From Pseudomonadota bacterium (GTDB taxonomy: Bacteria > Bdellovibrionota > Bacteriovoracia > Bacteriovoracales > Bacteriovoracaceae), in contig JAIYDC010000125.1 in the NCBI GenBank assembly GCA_027487685.1, forward strand, positions 1 through 47,078: 47,078 nt of DNA. The letters run 5' to 3'. Within the stretch, counting starts at the first letter, position 1, and the number at the start of each line of letters is the position of its first letter. The notes below the pieces were generated by a model that saw only the letters and a list, made by a program, of their open reading frames with translations, ran no database searches and was not told the DNA's origin. Both the position numbers and the translations under genes were made by a program. Shown piece by piece: positions 8,659-18,426 of this stretch.

Positions 8659-10038
8659 TTGGAGAGTATTGATCAAATCCGGCAAATGATGGCCGAGCAG
8701 AAATTTTTAGAAGCTCAGCGATTGATAGAAGCGCAATTTGCTTTGAATGCACTGCCACGCCATGAGCTTCTCAGACCCTATGTCCAGGCCCTCACTGCTC
8801 TTAATAAAGAAATCTCAGATTCTCTTTGCCTTGAACTCGCGGAACTCGAGCTTCAATCTCTCGACACCGATCGCGCACTTGAATTCGCTCTTCGAATCCG
8901 AGAACCATCACTTTATACAAGGGTCGCGGAGATCCGCGCCAGAATTGCAGAATCCAAAGGCCTCGTGGATGACCTCTACGTGCAGATTTCTGAATTTCTT
9001 ATTCGTCAATATCAGGAGCGTGTTCCGGTGGTTCCCGTCTGGCTTGAGGTCATTCGGATTAAGTACTTCAAGACAGATTTTACACTACGTCTGAAACTCC
9101 TTGCACTTCAGCTTCTTCGGCAAGATCTCGCGGAAGCCGAGGCATCAATCCGTGAGCTTCTTCGTTCGATGCATGAGGCCTCGTCTCACCGGAAAGTTCC
9201 TGAGAAACTCTCTGCTTTAGCCGAAGTGCTGGCGGTTGCTCCGACGAAGGCACCGCTCGAGGTCTACCGGAACTTTTGCTTGATCTCTTTATTCGGAATC
9301 CGCGAATCCTCTGATTACAAGCGTCTGATCGAGCTCGTTGTGACGTTCGACTCTTTCTCCCTCCAGGCCATGTTGTTAAATCTGTTAGATCATTTAGGAA
9401 TCTACAATGCGGCTTCGGCCTATGCCCCCGCCGTTCGAGGAACTCCGGGCTACAACTTCGTCTACTTGGATAAGTATTTTCCTCGACTCAAGCGCTACTT
9501 CATCCACGTTACTCCGGAGGTGTCGTTGCCTCTCGAGCAGGCCACTGGAGCTCCAGACCTTGAGCTGAAAGAGAATTCTCATGGCAACCCATTCCCAGAG
9601 CAGGAGCCCAGCGACGAGTCGAGCGAGCTCGAACAGCGTTTCTCGACTCTTCTGAAGTACCAAACCTACACGGATGACCAACTTCGCGACCTGGCCGTTA
9701 GTTTTCTTCAACTAGAACTTCCTCGGGTCGCCCTAGAAGCCTCTCTGCAGGCGCGGAACCGTGCCGCCGAGGACAGTGCCTATCTCAAGGCCAGCTACCT
9801 CGTTCTCACTTGCCATTTGCAGCTCAGGGACTACCGTGCAGCTCTTGATACGGGCTTTGATGCGCTTGCCAAGGCGACGTCCCGAGACGATCTTCTCTCT
9901 TTCATGTATGGTCAGTCTGAAGCCTATCTCCGTCTCCATCTGCACGCTGATGCCCGAGCGATACTGAGAAGAATTATTGAGATTGATGCTGACTACCGTA
10001 TGGCGCGCTCGAGGCTGGAAAAACTGAATGAGATTTAA
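8659..10038 (+). CDS. Tetratricopeptide repeat-like helical protein
   Basis: This 459-residue, Leu/Ala/Arg/Glu-rich protein is probably all alpha-helical. The C-terminal part (about residues 330-455) has TPR-like spacing, for example around AYLKASYLVLTCHLQLRDYRAALD and AYLRLHLHADARAILRRIIEID. A polar low-complexity segment at about 290-325 separates it from the N-terminal helical half. There is no signal peptide. The start is TTG 8659, with a strong AGGAAGGGG site at 8646-8654 that lies mainly in the loop of a 5-bp hairpin (8639-8657). Its end overlaps the tamB-like gene by 11 bases, so it is probably co-translated with it; a role in envelope biogenesis is inference. Confidence 0.75.
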   Translation: MESIDQIRQMMAEQKFLEAQRLIEAQFALNALPRHELLRPYVQALTALNKEISDSLCLELAELELQSLDTDRALEFALRIREPSLYTRVAEIRARIAESKGLVDDLYVQISEFLIRQYQERVPVVPVWLEVIRIKYFKTDFTLRLKLLALQLLRQDLAEAEASIRELLRSMHEASSHRKVPEKLSALAEVLAVAPTKAPLEVYRNFCLISLFGIRESSDYKRLIELVVTFDSFSLQAMLLNLLDHLGIYNAASAYAPAVRGTPGYNFVYLDKYFPRLKRYFIHVTPEVSLPLEQATGAPDLELKENSHGNPFPEQEPSDESSELEQRFSTLLKYQTYTDDQLRDLAVSFLQLELPRVALEASLQARNRAAEDSAYLKASYLVLTCHLQLRDYRAALDTGFDALAKATSRDDLLSFMYGQSEAYLRLHLHADARAILRRIIEIDADYRMARSRLEKLNEI

Positions 10039-13000
10039 GAGCGTTCTTGGTGCTTTCATCTTTGTTCTTTTGGCAAGCTCGATTGCTTTCCTGGTGTTTA
10101 TCCAGACGAAGTCATTTGGGAAACTTGTTACACGAGTCGTGTCTGACGTATCCCAAAAGCGATTTAATACTTCTGTTCGCGTGAAAAGTTTTTCTTTAAG
10201 TTTTTTTCCTCCGGGTATCGAACTTAATCGCGTCCAGGTACGTAAGAAATTCTCTTCGGTGGAAAGCTTCGCCGGAGAATTTGGAAAGATCGGTTTCTAC
10301 ATTGGAGTCATCGAATCAGAGGAGAAGAAACTTACCCTTGGTGAGATAAGAATTGTCGATAGCCACATCCGCTATGTCTCGGCAGAGACAAAAGATGAGA
10401 TCAAAGAGATTGATCCGCTGCTAATCAATAAGATCTTTGATCTTCCTGAGCGATCCCCGATCACCGTTGACACGCTTATTGTTGAGAACGCAAAGGTCGT
10501 CCTCAATTATGATCTTGCTGATATCCGACGACTAAAGATTTTTCGTGAAAGGAAGAGCTTCATCACTCGCTTTCATCTTGCGAACCTTAAACCCAGTGCA
10601 TCTTCAGATTTAGTGATCGACGAGATCTGGGGAGACGGAGAAATTTCCCGGACAAACATAACTCTTTATCGCCTGAAAGTTCTTCATGACGTTCAGACTC
10701 TTCTCCTCAAAGGCACAATCAAGGACTACTACAAGCTTCTCGGCAGCTCAGCGAGCTTTAATGGTGAGACTCAGCTTTACCTGGGTCCGCTCGGCAAAGA
10801 AGCCTTCATGCCAGATATTATTCGATTGCTCGGAGGGCAGGCCCGTGTGAATTTTGCCCTATCATATGAAGAACGGGATCTGAGCGCTACGGCCGACGTT
10901 GTCGCAAGTGATCTGAGATCAAACTTTGTCCATTCATCCGATCTTCGTGCCTCACTAGAGCTCAAGGGCAATAAACTGTTTTTGGACAAGCTCACTCTCG
11001 TACACGAGCGTCAGCAGGCAGCTTTATTAACTCGCGCTGTGGTGTACGACTTATCTAAAAGGTCGCTTCTGCCGGCAACTCTTTCAGTTTCCGTTAAAGA
11101 CTTCTCTCTTAACAATGCTCTAAGAGTTCTGGGGCCCAAACTTGAGCCACTCAAGGGTGAGCTGACTGGTCGCCTAAGATTCGATTACAGAAATGAAGAC
11201 CTCTACTTTAAACCCGAGGATGGATTCGTTGTTCGAAACCTGGCCTTGGTTACAGGATCCGAGAAACCTTTTACTGTACTTCGAATTAAACGAGCGCTTC
11301 TGGCAGGGGCAGACTTGGCAGTCGTCGGAGGTGAATTCCGTATGGCCATGGGCGCGACGCTCCCCAATTCGAAGTTTTCTGTCCAAGGCTTCGTTAATGA
11401 AAACCGGCTCAACTTTGAGATTAAAAATGGTGCCGTTGACCTCGAAGACTTTGGAAACATCGCTAACCTTGACGTTAAGGGGGTTGGAACTCTTGACGTA
11501 AAGGTCACCGGCTCTCTGGATCGAACACTGATAAACCTTACAGGCAAGACAAGTGGATTTGAGGTATTGGGCTATAAATTAGACCAAACTAACAAGAGTA
11601 TCAGCGTCGATCTGGACGAAGCTGAAGTGCAGATTAATCGTATGGAGTCTCATTATGGGAGTACAAATCTAAGCGGAAACGGAACAGTTAACTATCGTAC
11701 GGGTGACATAGCTCTTGGTATCAGTTCCCGTGACGCAACCGCCACTGACCTCCCCCAGATCTTGTCTCCGGTGTTCAAAAACCTGGATTTTCTCCCCCCA
11801 GATCTAAATTACAAGGCACGAGTTGATGTTGATATCTTCGGAAAATACCGCCTGGACGACCTACGGATCCGGTCCCGCATTGGTCTCACCGACCTAATAT
11901 CCTACGGTGAGAGTTTTAGCTCGGCGGTGTTTGACATTACCTTGGCGAATCAGCTTCTGGAGTTCCGTAATATCGTTGCCGAAAAGGGGCGAGGCCTAAT
12001 AGCTGGCAACGTCGGAATTGGTCTTCAGAATAAGTCCCTCAAGCTTGACGTTCACTGGGATAACATGCAGCTCTCTCAGTTTGAATTGAGTAAGCGCCTC
12101 GGACTGAACCTCAACTCAGGCTTCGCTGGTAAGATCTCAGGTGGAGGATTCCTTGACGACTACACCCTGAATCTCGAGAGTGTTGCTTTCGATACTCGCA
12201 CGCCCACCTATCGTTTTGACGATTCCCGTGTAGCGCTCACGATCCAACCAAAACGAGTGGCAGGTAAATTAATGCTATTAGGGGGCATTGCAACCAGTCA
12301 GTTCAGCCTAGCTCTTCAAAAGGGGATCGCTTCCGACCTGAGATTCCGGCTTCGGACGGAGGAGCTCAAACCACTTCTTGTAGCTTTCGTAGGCCAGCAT
12401 CTTGAGCGCGAACCCTTTACCGGCCGCATTGACGTCGAAGGGGAGACCAGCTTCAAAGATGGCTTTCACAACCTCGACCTTACGGCGACACTCAAGACAC
12501 TCGTTTTCTCGCATCCGGACTTCAACGTCAGTTATTCCTCGCTGACTCCAGAGTTCGTCGTCCGCGACAGTGTCGTACAACGATGGGCCCTCTCGATTAC
12601 CCAACCTGACCTAACTCTCACTACTCGAGGTGAGGGAGTATTTGGGAGACGAATGTCACTCATTCAGGAAGGCCAGTTCAACGCTAAGATCCTCGAGATC
12701 CTGATTGCTCCGCTACTTTCAGCTGATGGTTCAATTCAGGCCTTGGCAAGAGTCGACGGGGCAGGAACCGATTTTTCACTTTCACTTGCTTCGAACTCCG
12801 AGAACCTCGACCTCTCGGTAGATAATATGCCTGTGCAGCTCAATGCGATATCTTATGATGTTCGATACGCAAACGCTCATCTGGCAGTTCAGAAGCTCTC
12901 TGCAGCGCTCGACAATGGATCCATCAACATGCGAGGAGACGTGTTCTTTGAGAACAAAGATCCTGATGTTAATCTCAAATTTAACCTGGATAGGGCGGAG

Positions 13001-14050
13001 GTTCCGATCCTGGGTAAATCAGCAGTGAACCTTTCTGGTGAAGGAATTATTCTCGGTAATTCCTACCCCTACACGGTTGGGGGTGAGATCGTTGTTAATA
13101 AAGCTTTGATCGTAAATGAATTGAACGAATTTAGTTCCAGATCGGCGGGCTTTTCACAAGTCCGCTTTCTTCCTAAGAATCAGGAGTCACCAGTCGGGAA
13201 GATGTTCAACTTGAATCTTACTGTCAAGGCAGAGACTCCGGTACGGATCACCAACTCCTTAATGGACGTTGCACTCGCCGGTGAAGTGCGCATGTTTGGA
13301 AGTCCCTCCCGGCTAAGGGGTGAAGGACGTCTTTCGGCACCAACAAATTCATCTCGAATCTTCTTCAAAAACAACGAATACCAAATTGTTTCCGCAGACA
13401 TCAATTTTAACCCTAAGAAAGATCTATCTAACCCTGACTTCGATATTCAGGCCCTGACAATTATATCAAGCTACAAGGTCTATCCTAAAGCCTACGGTGA
13501 TCTAGAACGTTTTAATTTTGATTTGACCTCAGAGCCAGCGCTTCCACGGAGTTCAATCCTTTCACTTATCGCCTTTGGATATACGGATGAAATTCAAAAT
13601 TCCTTGAAGCCTCAGGATCAGCAAAGTTTAACTCAGGTTGGAGTTGGATCGTTCGTTTTTGATCGATTCAAGATCAGTGATATCCTCAACAAGCAATTTG
13701 GACTCCAGGTCAATCTCGGTACTGTCATCGAACAGTCAAATTCTGACAGTCTCCTGTCAGGTCGGTCCCAGGATGGCGGAGGACCTCAGGGGCCAGGTGC
13801 ACTTGGGCGAACTCGTTCGGCGACGCGGATCGAACTCAAAAAACGACTGGACGAAGCTCTAACTCTTTCGGTCTCCAGCACGATGGGTGGGAGTATTGGG
13901 CAGCGGCAGAGCATGAATCTGAACTACGGCCTCTCTAAAAATATCCAGGTTGAAGGCGTGTATGAGCTCCGGACAAACGAAGAGGGTGAAGCCGATCTGA
14001 ACTTCAACTCCATTGGCGGAGATCTTAAGTTCCGGAGGACCTTTAAGTGA
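10028..14050 (+). CDS. tamB: TamB/AsmA-like inner-membrane protein, translocation and assembly module
   Basis: TamB-type proteins span the periplasm as a long beta-groove and are implicated in outer-membrane protein insertion and in phospholipid transport to the outer membrane. The 1340-residue product has one N-terminal membrane anchor (about residues 7-26), a long beta-rich body with AsmA-like repeats, and a C-terminal TamB domain ending with features such as DLTSEPALPRSSILSLIAFG and a final beta-rich segment. Length fits TamB (E. coli has about 1259 residues). It overlaps the TPR gene upstream and the BamA/TamA-family gene downstream by four bases, the classic tamAB pairing in reverse order. 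Confidence 0.85.
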   Translation: MRFKSVLGAFIFVLLASSIAFLVFIQTKSFGKLVTRVVSDVSQKRFNTSVRVKSFSLSFFPPGIELNRVQVRKKFSSVESFAGEFGKIGFYIGVIESEEKKLTLGEIRIVDSHIRYVSAETKDEIKEIDPLLINKIFDLPERSPITVDTLIVENAKVVLNYDLADIRRLKIFRERKSFITRFHLANLKPSASSDLVIDEIWGDGEISRTNITLYRLKVLHDVQTLLLKGTIKDYYKLLGSSASFNGETQLYLGPLGKEAFMPDIIRLLGGQARVNFALSYEERDLSATADVVASDLRSNFVHSSDLRASLELKGNKLFLDKLTLVHERQQAALLTRAVVYDLSKRSLLPATLSVSVKDFSLNNALRVLGPKLEPLKGELTGRLRFDYRNEDLYFKPEDGFVVRNLALVTGSEKPFTVLRIKRALLAGADLAVVGGEFRMAMGATLPNSKFSVQGFVNENRLNFEIKNGAVDLEDFGNIANLDVKGVGTLDVKVTGSLDRTLINLTGKTSGFEVLGYKLDQTNKSISVDLDEAEVQINRMESHYGSTNLSGNGTVNYRTGDIALGISSRDATATDLPQILSPVFKNLDFLPPDLNYKARVDVDIFGKYRLDDLRIRSRIGLTDLISYGESFSSAVFDITLANQLLEFRNIVAEKGRGLIAGNVGIGLQNKSLKLDVHWDNMQLSQFELSKRLGLNLNSGFAGKISGGGFLDDYTLNLESVAFDTRTPTYRFDDSRVALTIQPKRVAGKLMLLGGIATSQFSLALQKGIASDLRFRLRTEELKPLLVAFVGQHLEREPFTGRIDVEGETSFKDGFHNLDLTATLKTLVFSHPDFNVSYSSLTPEFVVRDSVVQRWALSITQPDLTLTTRGEGVFGRRMSLIQEGQFNAKILEILIAPLLSADGSIQALARVDGAGTDFSLSLASNSENLDLSVDNMPVQLNAISYDVRYANAHLAVQKLSAALDNGSINMRGDVFFENKDPDVNLKFNLDRAEVPILGKSAVNLSGEGIILGNSYPYTVGGEIVVNKALIVNELNEFSSRSAGFSQVRFLPKNQESPVGKMFNLNLTVKAETPVRITNSLMDVALAGEVRMFGSPSRLRGEGRLSAPTNSSRIFFKNNEYQIVSADINFNPKKDLSNPDFDIQALTIISSYKVYPKAYGDLERFNFDLTSEPALPRSSILSLIAFGYTDEIQNSLKPQDQQSLTQVGVGSFVFDRFKISDILNKQFGLQVNLGTVIEQSNSDSLLSGRSQDGGGPQGPGALGRTRSATRIELKKRLDEALTLSVSSTMGGSIGQRQSMNLNYGLSKNIQVEGVYELRTNEEGEADLNFNSIGGDLKFRRTFK

Positions 14051-16878
14051 TTCTTCGCCTACTTCTGATCATTTACATCTATCTCTTGGCCTTGCCCATC
14101 CGGGCAGCAGAGTTCACGTTGAGTGAGGTGAATGTCACCTGTAACGCATCGATTTCCTGCACCCAGAGGACTGCGCGTTTTAAGGGCCTTGTCGGAGAGT
14201 ATCGAAGCGTTGCTCATCTGAGAGATACTCTCCGGGTCATGGCATCGGACGGAGGCTATCAGACATTTACCTACTCACTTACTGAATCGGATAATGTTCA
14301 TACTCTCGATGTGCGCTTTAGGCTAAAACCGATCATTCGCGAGATCAGTGTCGGATTTACTGATCGGATCATAGAGTATGATCCGCTTCAACTTGTAGCG
14401 ATTAGGGAAGGAGATTTCTTTGAGCCTCAAAAGCTCTCTGAGAGTCTTGTGGGTCTACGCTCCAAGCTTCAGGACCTCGGATTCCCCGAGGGCCATCACA
14501 CCTACGAGGTCATTGAGCGGGGTGAGAGGGTAGATGTGAATATCGTCGTGACTCTTGGTGCTCCCCGCATATTCAAGAGTATCCGTTCGGACAGCGACTC
14601 AAGTTTCGTGCGAAAATACCTAAGGCGAAAGTTCCTTAACCTTTACAATCGTCCTTTCGACGCAAACCGCTTCAAGATTTATCTCGATGATGCTCAGAGG
14701 GAACTCTTTAGTTACGGTTATTATCTCATTAACCTCGACTTCACTCCTATCTACAAGAAGAGACGAGTGATCCTGAACATCAAGGTGACAAACGACGGAC
14801 CCTTTGTCTTCGACTTCAAGAACCTTCAGCGGGAACATCGAGACGTGATTCACGGTCTCGTCATTGACCTATTTCGCAAATATAAGCGACCTCTGAATGA
14901 GGCGACACTTATGACAGCATTACGGGAACATTACCGAAACAAAGCGCTCCTTAATAGTCGGCCCCGGATCGAGATCGACACTTTCAAGAATCGCGCCGGC
15001 GAGAAGGTGCAGCTTTACCGGATCTTCTTCGACGAACAGACTAAGACACGACTAGGGAGCGTTCGTTTTACAGGGAATAAGTTCTTCCCAACTCCTCGAC
15101 TCGAGCGGATGTTTGAGCGAGAGGCATTTGAGCTCGCTGCCGCTAACTACTATGACCAGGAGTACTTATCTTACTTCCAGGATTATCTCAGAACGAGATA
15201 TATTGAACGAGGCTTTGTTCAGGCCCGGGTTTTCGATCCGGTAGTAAGCTTCAATAAGGAGAATACAACTACGAAGGTTACCTACAATTTGCAAGAGGGG
15301 CCAAGGGCCTTTATTCGGAAGATCTCTTTCGTGGGTCTTCCTGATCAACTAACTGAGCTTGCACAAAAGAGGATTGAGAATAAGGTTGGAGCTCCGTTCA
15401 ATCCGATCCGCTTAGTAGACGATTTGAAGATTCTCTCATCCTCCCTTCAAGATAAGGGGTACTACTACGCCGAGGTAGTTAACACCAACGATGCCGAACT
15501 TGTCCGATATAATCAGACTGGAACAGACGTCGAGTTGATGTTCAAGGTGGATCTAGGTCCACTGGTGCGGCTCAATCGAACCTTATTCCTCGGCAACGAC
15601 AAAACTCGCCGGCGTGTGCTTGAGAAAAAAGTTCAACTCGAAAAGGGTGACCTAATTACCCCAACGAAGGCAAGGGAGATCGAGGCTGCGCTTTCAGCGA
15701 CCGGTCTTTTTAACTCGGTAACGGTTACGCCACTCAGGCATAAATCGAAGAACGCTGCCACCGATCTCCTCGTCAAAGTTCAGGAGCGCGATTACGGTCT
15801 CCTGGAGCTAGCTCCAGGCTATAGAACCGACTTAGGTCTTAAACTTACCGGTACCGTCACTTATCAAAACATCGGTGGATACAATCGTTCAATATCTCTG
15901 AGGAGTCAGTTAAACCGACGAACGAGCTTTACCACCATTGATCCTGAGCGACAGGATAGCATCAAGCACATCTTGGAGCACAACACGACTGTCACGTACA
16001 CCCAAGGCGATATCTTTGATACTCTCATCGACGGAGCCGCCAGCATGGCGTATCAGACACGTAGATTCTATGCTTTCGATGCCAACATTTTCCGAGTCAA
16101 TGGCACACTGACTCGGGATATTTCTCGAAGACTTTCAACCTCCGTCCGTTATCAGTATGAGGATATAACCCAGTATAATGCGACAGAAGAGCTGAACGAC
16201 GGCAGTTTCCAGATCGGCTCCATTACGCCGGGCCTCACGTTCGACCTTCGCAATAATCAGGTAAATGCTACCAAGGGGGCCTACTTCAACCTCTCTTGCG
16301 AATTTGCGAATCCTTACTTCTTTTCTCAGAAGGAACAGGATCTTACCATTAACTACTATAAGTTTATTTCCCGAAACCGTTTTTACATTCCTTTCAAAAA
16401 CGGCACCGTAGCGCTTTCTCTTGTGGGTGGTGTTCAAGAGAATCTTGCGACCGAAACAGCGACTACGGACGGTGTCCAGGTTTTCAAGGGCTATATACCC
16501 ACCATCAAGGTGTTCCGCCTCACAGGTATGGATATTATCCGCGGCTACACTGACGAGGAAATGAACCGACTGCCTAATGGCCAGGATGTTTCAGACGTGC
16601 GGGTCACGGACAAGGCCTACATGGCCAACTTCAAACTCGAGCCGCGCTATTTTATAAATGATGCTTTAATGGCAGGAGTGTTTTATGATGCTGGGCGCAT
16701 TTTCGTCGATCGACTCGACCTCGGTGAGTTAAGAGATTCTGTTGGGGTGACATTTAAGGTGATTACTCCCGTCGGTACACTCGACTTTGACTATGGAATA
16801 AAACTCTTGAGAAAAAAAGATCCGAGTGGTAGGTTAGAGGACCCCGGACGCTTCCACGTGTCAATTGGCTTCTTCTAA
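14047..16878 (+). CDS. tamA: TamA/BamA family outer-membrane protein (Omp85)
   Basis: Omp85 proteins insert beta-barrel proteins into the outer membrane. The 943-residue product has a signal peptide (MILRLLLIIYIYLLALPIRAAEF), several POTRA-like repeats over about residues 20-570, and a 16-strand-type barrel domain to the C-terminus. The diagnostic loop 6 motif IRGY is at about 831-834, and the protein ends in FHVSIGFF, an outer-membrane C-terminal signature. At 943 residues it is longer than E. coli TamA (about 577) and has more POTRA sequence. It could therefore be a second BamA-like protein rather than strict TamA; the adjacent tamB-like gene favours TamA. The start is GTG 14047, overlapping the upstream stop. 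Confidence 0.85.
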   Translation: MILRLLLIIYIYLLALPIRAAEFTLSEVNVTCNASISCTQRTARFKGLVGEYRSVAHLRDTLRVMASDGGYQTFTYSLTESDNVHTLDVRFRLKPIIREISVGFTDRIIEYDPLQLVAIREGDFFEPQKLSESLVGLRSKLQDLGFPEGHHTYEVIERGERVDVNIVVTLGAPRIFKSIRSDSDSSFVRKYLRRKFLNLYNRPFDANRFKIYLDDAQRELFSYGYYLINLDFTPIYKKRRVILNIKVTNDGPFVFDFKNLQREHRDVIHGLVIDLFRKYKRPLNEATLMTALREHYRNKALLNSRPRIEIDTFKNRAGEKVQLYRIFFDEQTKTRLGSVRFTGNKFFPTPRLERMFEREAFELAAANYYDQEYLSYFQDYLRTRYIERGFVQARVFDPVVSFNKENTTTKVTYNLQEGPRAFIRKISFVGLPDQLTELAQKRIENKVGAPFNPIRLVDDLKILSSSLQDKGYYYAEVVNTNDAELVRYNQTGTDVELMFKVDLGPLVRLNRTLFLGNDKTRRRVLEKKVQLEKGDLITPTKAREIEAALSATGLFNSVTVTPLRHKSKNAATDLLVKVQERDYGLLELAPGYRTDLGLKLTGTVTYQNIGGYNRSISLRSQLNRRTSFTTIDPERQDSIKHILEHNTTVTYTQGDIFDTLIDGAASMAYQTRRFYAFDANIFRVNGTLTRDISRRLSTSVRYQYEDITQYNATEELNDGSFQIGSITPGLTFDLRNNQVNATKGAYFNLSCEFANPYFFSQKEQDLTINYYKFISRNRFYIPFKNGTVALSLVGGVQENLATETATTDGVQVFKGYIPTIKVFRLTGMDIIRGYTDEEMNRLPNGQDVSDVRVTDKAYMANFKLEPRYFINDALMAGVFYDAGRIFVDRLDLGELRDSVGVTFKVITPVGTLDFDYGIKLLRKKDPSGRLEDPGRFHVSIGFF

Positions 16879-16945
16879 ATCCTCCCGTTTTAGAAAGCCT
16901 GAATCCTTAAAGCTGACCCTTAGCAAGTTGGCCTAGTGAGAGTTC

Positions 16946-16975
16946 TTGACGTGCGGCCGCAAAGTCCAATATAAG
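16946..16975 (+). promoter_or_regulatory. Promoter of rplM-rpsI
   Basis: TTGACG at 16946-16951 and TATAAG at 16970-16975 are separated by 18 bases and resemble a sigma-70 promoter. They sit 33 bases before the rplM start. Transcription would begin near 16982. The following ribosome binding site is GGAAGG at 16996-17001. Confidence 0.65.
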
Positions 16976-17008
16976 GGACAAAATTCTTTATTAATGGAAG
17001 GTTGATTT

Positions 17009-17455
17009 ATGATTACACAAAAATCGTACACGATCACTAAAGCCGATATGGCTCACAAGAAGTGGTTCGTAGTTGATGCACAAGACATGGTTGTTGGCCG
17101 TCTTGCTTCTGAGATCGCAAAGATCCTCAAAGGTAAGCACAAGCCTCAGTACACAACTCACAATGACGCTGGTGACTTTGTTATCGTCGTGAATGCTGAG
17201 AAGGTAAAGTTCACAGGAAAGAAGTGGGACGAGAAGGAATACTTCTGGCACACGAACCACATCGGTGGAATTAAGAAGCGCACTGCTAAAGAGCAGCTCG
17301 TTAAGCACCCTGAGCTGATCGTTGAAGAAGCGGTTAAAGGTATGCTCGGCAAGAACACTCTTGGCCGCCAGCAGTTTACAAAGCTTAAGGTTTTCGTAGG
17401 TCCTACACATACCCACGAAGCTCAGAAGCCAGAACCACTAACTTTCAACATTTAA
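17009..17455 (+). CDS. rplM: 50S ribosomal protein L13
   Basis: L13 is an early-assembling protein of the large ribosomal subunit. The 148-residue product shows the family pattern: KKWFVVDAQDMVVGRLASEIA near residue 15, a KGKHKPQY stretch, GDFVIVVNAEKV, and the C-terminal region VKGMLGKNTLGRQQFTKLKVF. ATG 17009 follows GGAAGG by seven bases; an ATG at 16994 in the same frame is closed at once by TGA. It pairs with rpsI downstream, as in almost all bacteria. Confidence 0.97.
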   Translation: MITQKSYTITKADMAHKKWFVVDAQDMVVGRLASEIAKILKGKHKPQYTTHNDAGDFVIVVNAEKVKFTGKKWDEKEYFWHTNHIGGIKKRTAKEQLVKHPELIVEEAVKGMLGKNTLGRQQFTKLKVFVGPTHTHEAQKPEPLTFNI

Positions 17456-17471
17456 TTAAAGGCAGATAGAT

Positions 17472-17873
17472 ATGAGCAAAGCAAAAACTTATGATCTTCA
17501 CACCATCGGCCGTCGTAAATCAGCGGTAGCTCGCGTTTATGTTTCTCGCGGCTCCGGTAAAATTACGATTAACGCACGAGACGTAGGGAACTACTTTCCT
17601 AAGGCCACCAGCCGTTACATCGTTTTTCAACCTCTGAACCTCCTCAAAGTGAATGAGAATTACGACTTTAACATCAACGTCAAAGGCGGCGGTGTTACAG
17701 GACAGGCCGGCGCTATTCGCCTCGGGATCGCTCGGGCCCTATTGAAGCTTGCTCCGAACTCTCGTCCAGAGCTTAAAGTCGCTGGCTTTCTTACACGCGA
17801 CCCAAGAAAGGTCGAGCGTAAGAAGTACGGTCGTTCTGGTGCCCGTAAGAGATACCAGTACTCTAAGCGTTAA
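17472..17873 (+). CDS. rpsI: 30S ribosomal protein S9
   Basis: S9 sits in the head of the small subunit, and its C-terminal tail reaches the P-site tRNA. The 133-residue product has the expected GRRKSAVARVYVSRGSGKI near residue 13, the GGGVTGQAGAIRLGIARALL core and the basic tail ending QYSKR. That tail is complete, with the usual final Lys-Arg. It lies 16 bases after rplM and is followed by a strong terminator, so the two genes form one transcript. Confidence 0.97.
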   Translation: MSKAKTYDLHTIGRRKSAVARVYVSRGSGKITINARDVGNYFPKATSRYIVFQPLNLLKVNENYDFNINVKGGGVTGQAGAIRLGIARALLKLAPNSRPELKVAGFLTRDPRKVERKKYGRSGARKRYQYSKR

Positions 17874-17893
17874 TTTTAACTCTCGCTTTCAAG

Positions 17894-17924
17894 AAAAAGG
17901 GCTCCGTAAGGGGCCCTTTTTTTT
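17894..17924 (+). terminator. Bidirectional rho-independent terminator after rpsI
   Basis: A 12-bp stem (17894-17905 with 17910-17921, one G-T pair) with a GTAA loop is followed by an eight-T run on the + strand. The A-run on the left arm gives a U-tract on the opposite strand, so the same hairpin can end the convergent minus-strand gene whose stop codon is at 17923. Confidence 0.92.
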
Positions 17925-18285
17925 ATTCTGTTTCGAGTCCCTTTTTCTTCAAGACTGTCGATTCGCATCCGCCAAAGAGTCCTTCGAACTCCACAGAGTA
18001 AGGGAAATTGAAATCAGACATCCCATCGCTTCCTTGTTGGTCGAGTACTAGTTTTGCGACAACCGCATTATTCTTTTTCAGAACGAACGTATTAGGTCCA
18101 GAAACTTCAAAATCCACCCTCCGGATTTTACTGAGTTTGTTGTCGAAATTCTTCCGAACGAGATTCCGGGAGGAAGTGGAGTAAGTAAAGCTTATGAATG
18201 GTTCAGTGAATACGCAGGTGAAAGTCTCAGCATAAACAGAGAACGAGGTCATTGCAAAAAGAGTTGCGATAAGTCTTGTTTTCAT
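17923..18285 (-). CDS. Small secreted protein of unknown function
   Basis: The 120-residue product starts with a signal peptide (MKTRLIATLFAMTSFSVYA) and continues as a beta-rich periplasmic or exported domain. It has a cysteine near each end of the mature chain (in FTCVF and GGCES) that could pair. GAGG lies eight bases before the ATG. Its stop codon touches the rpsI terminator, which probably serves both directions. I do not recognise the family. The pattern of a short export signal followed by one small beta domain is common for lineage-specific secreted proteins. Confidence 0.7.
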   Translation of the reverse strand: MKTRLIATLFAMTSFSVYAETFTCVFTEPFISFTYSTSSRNLVRKNFDNKLSKIRRVDFEVSGPNTFVLKKNNAVVAKLVLDQQGSDGMSDFNFPYSVEFEGLFGGCESTVLKKKGLETE

Positions 18286-18426
18286 GTCTTTTCCTCTAGG
18301 TAAGTTTGAGTTCTCGTATCTTAGTATGGTTTCGTAATTGACTCGCTTTATTGGTATTTATTACAGGGTTGGCCGTCCAAGAATCGTAAATTTACCTTCC
18401 CCAATTCCCATGGCATCTTAGCTTTT

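Noticed and set aside
18341-18375. Possible promoter for the UvrA-like gene (TTGACT)
   Set aside because: A good -35 is present but the sequence 17 bases downstream is TTACAG, a poor -10; not supported well enough.
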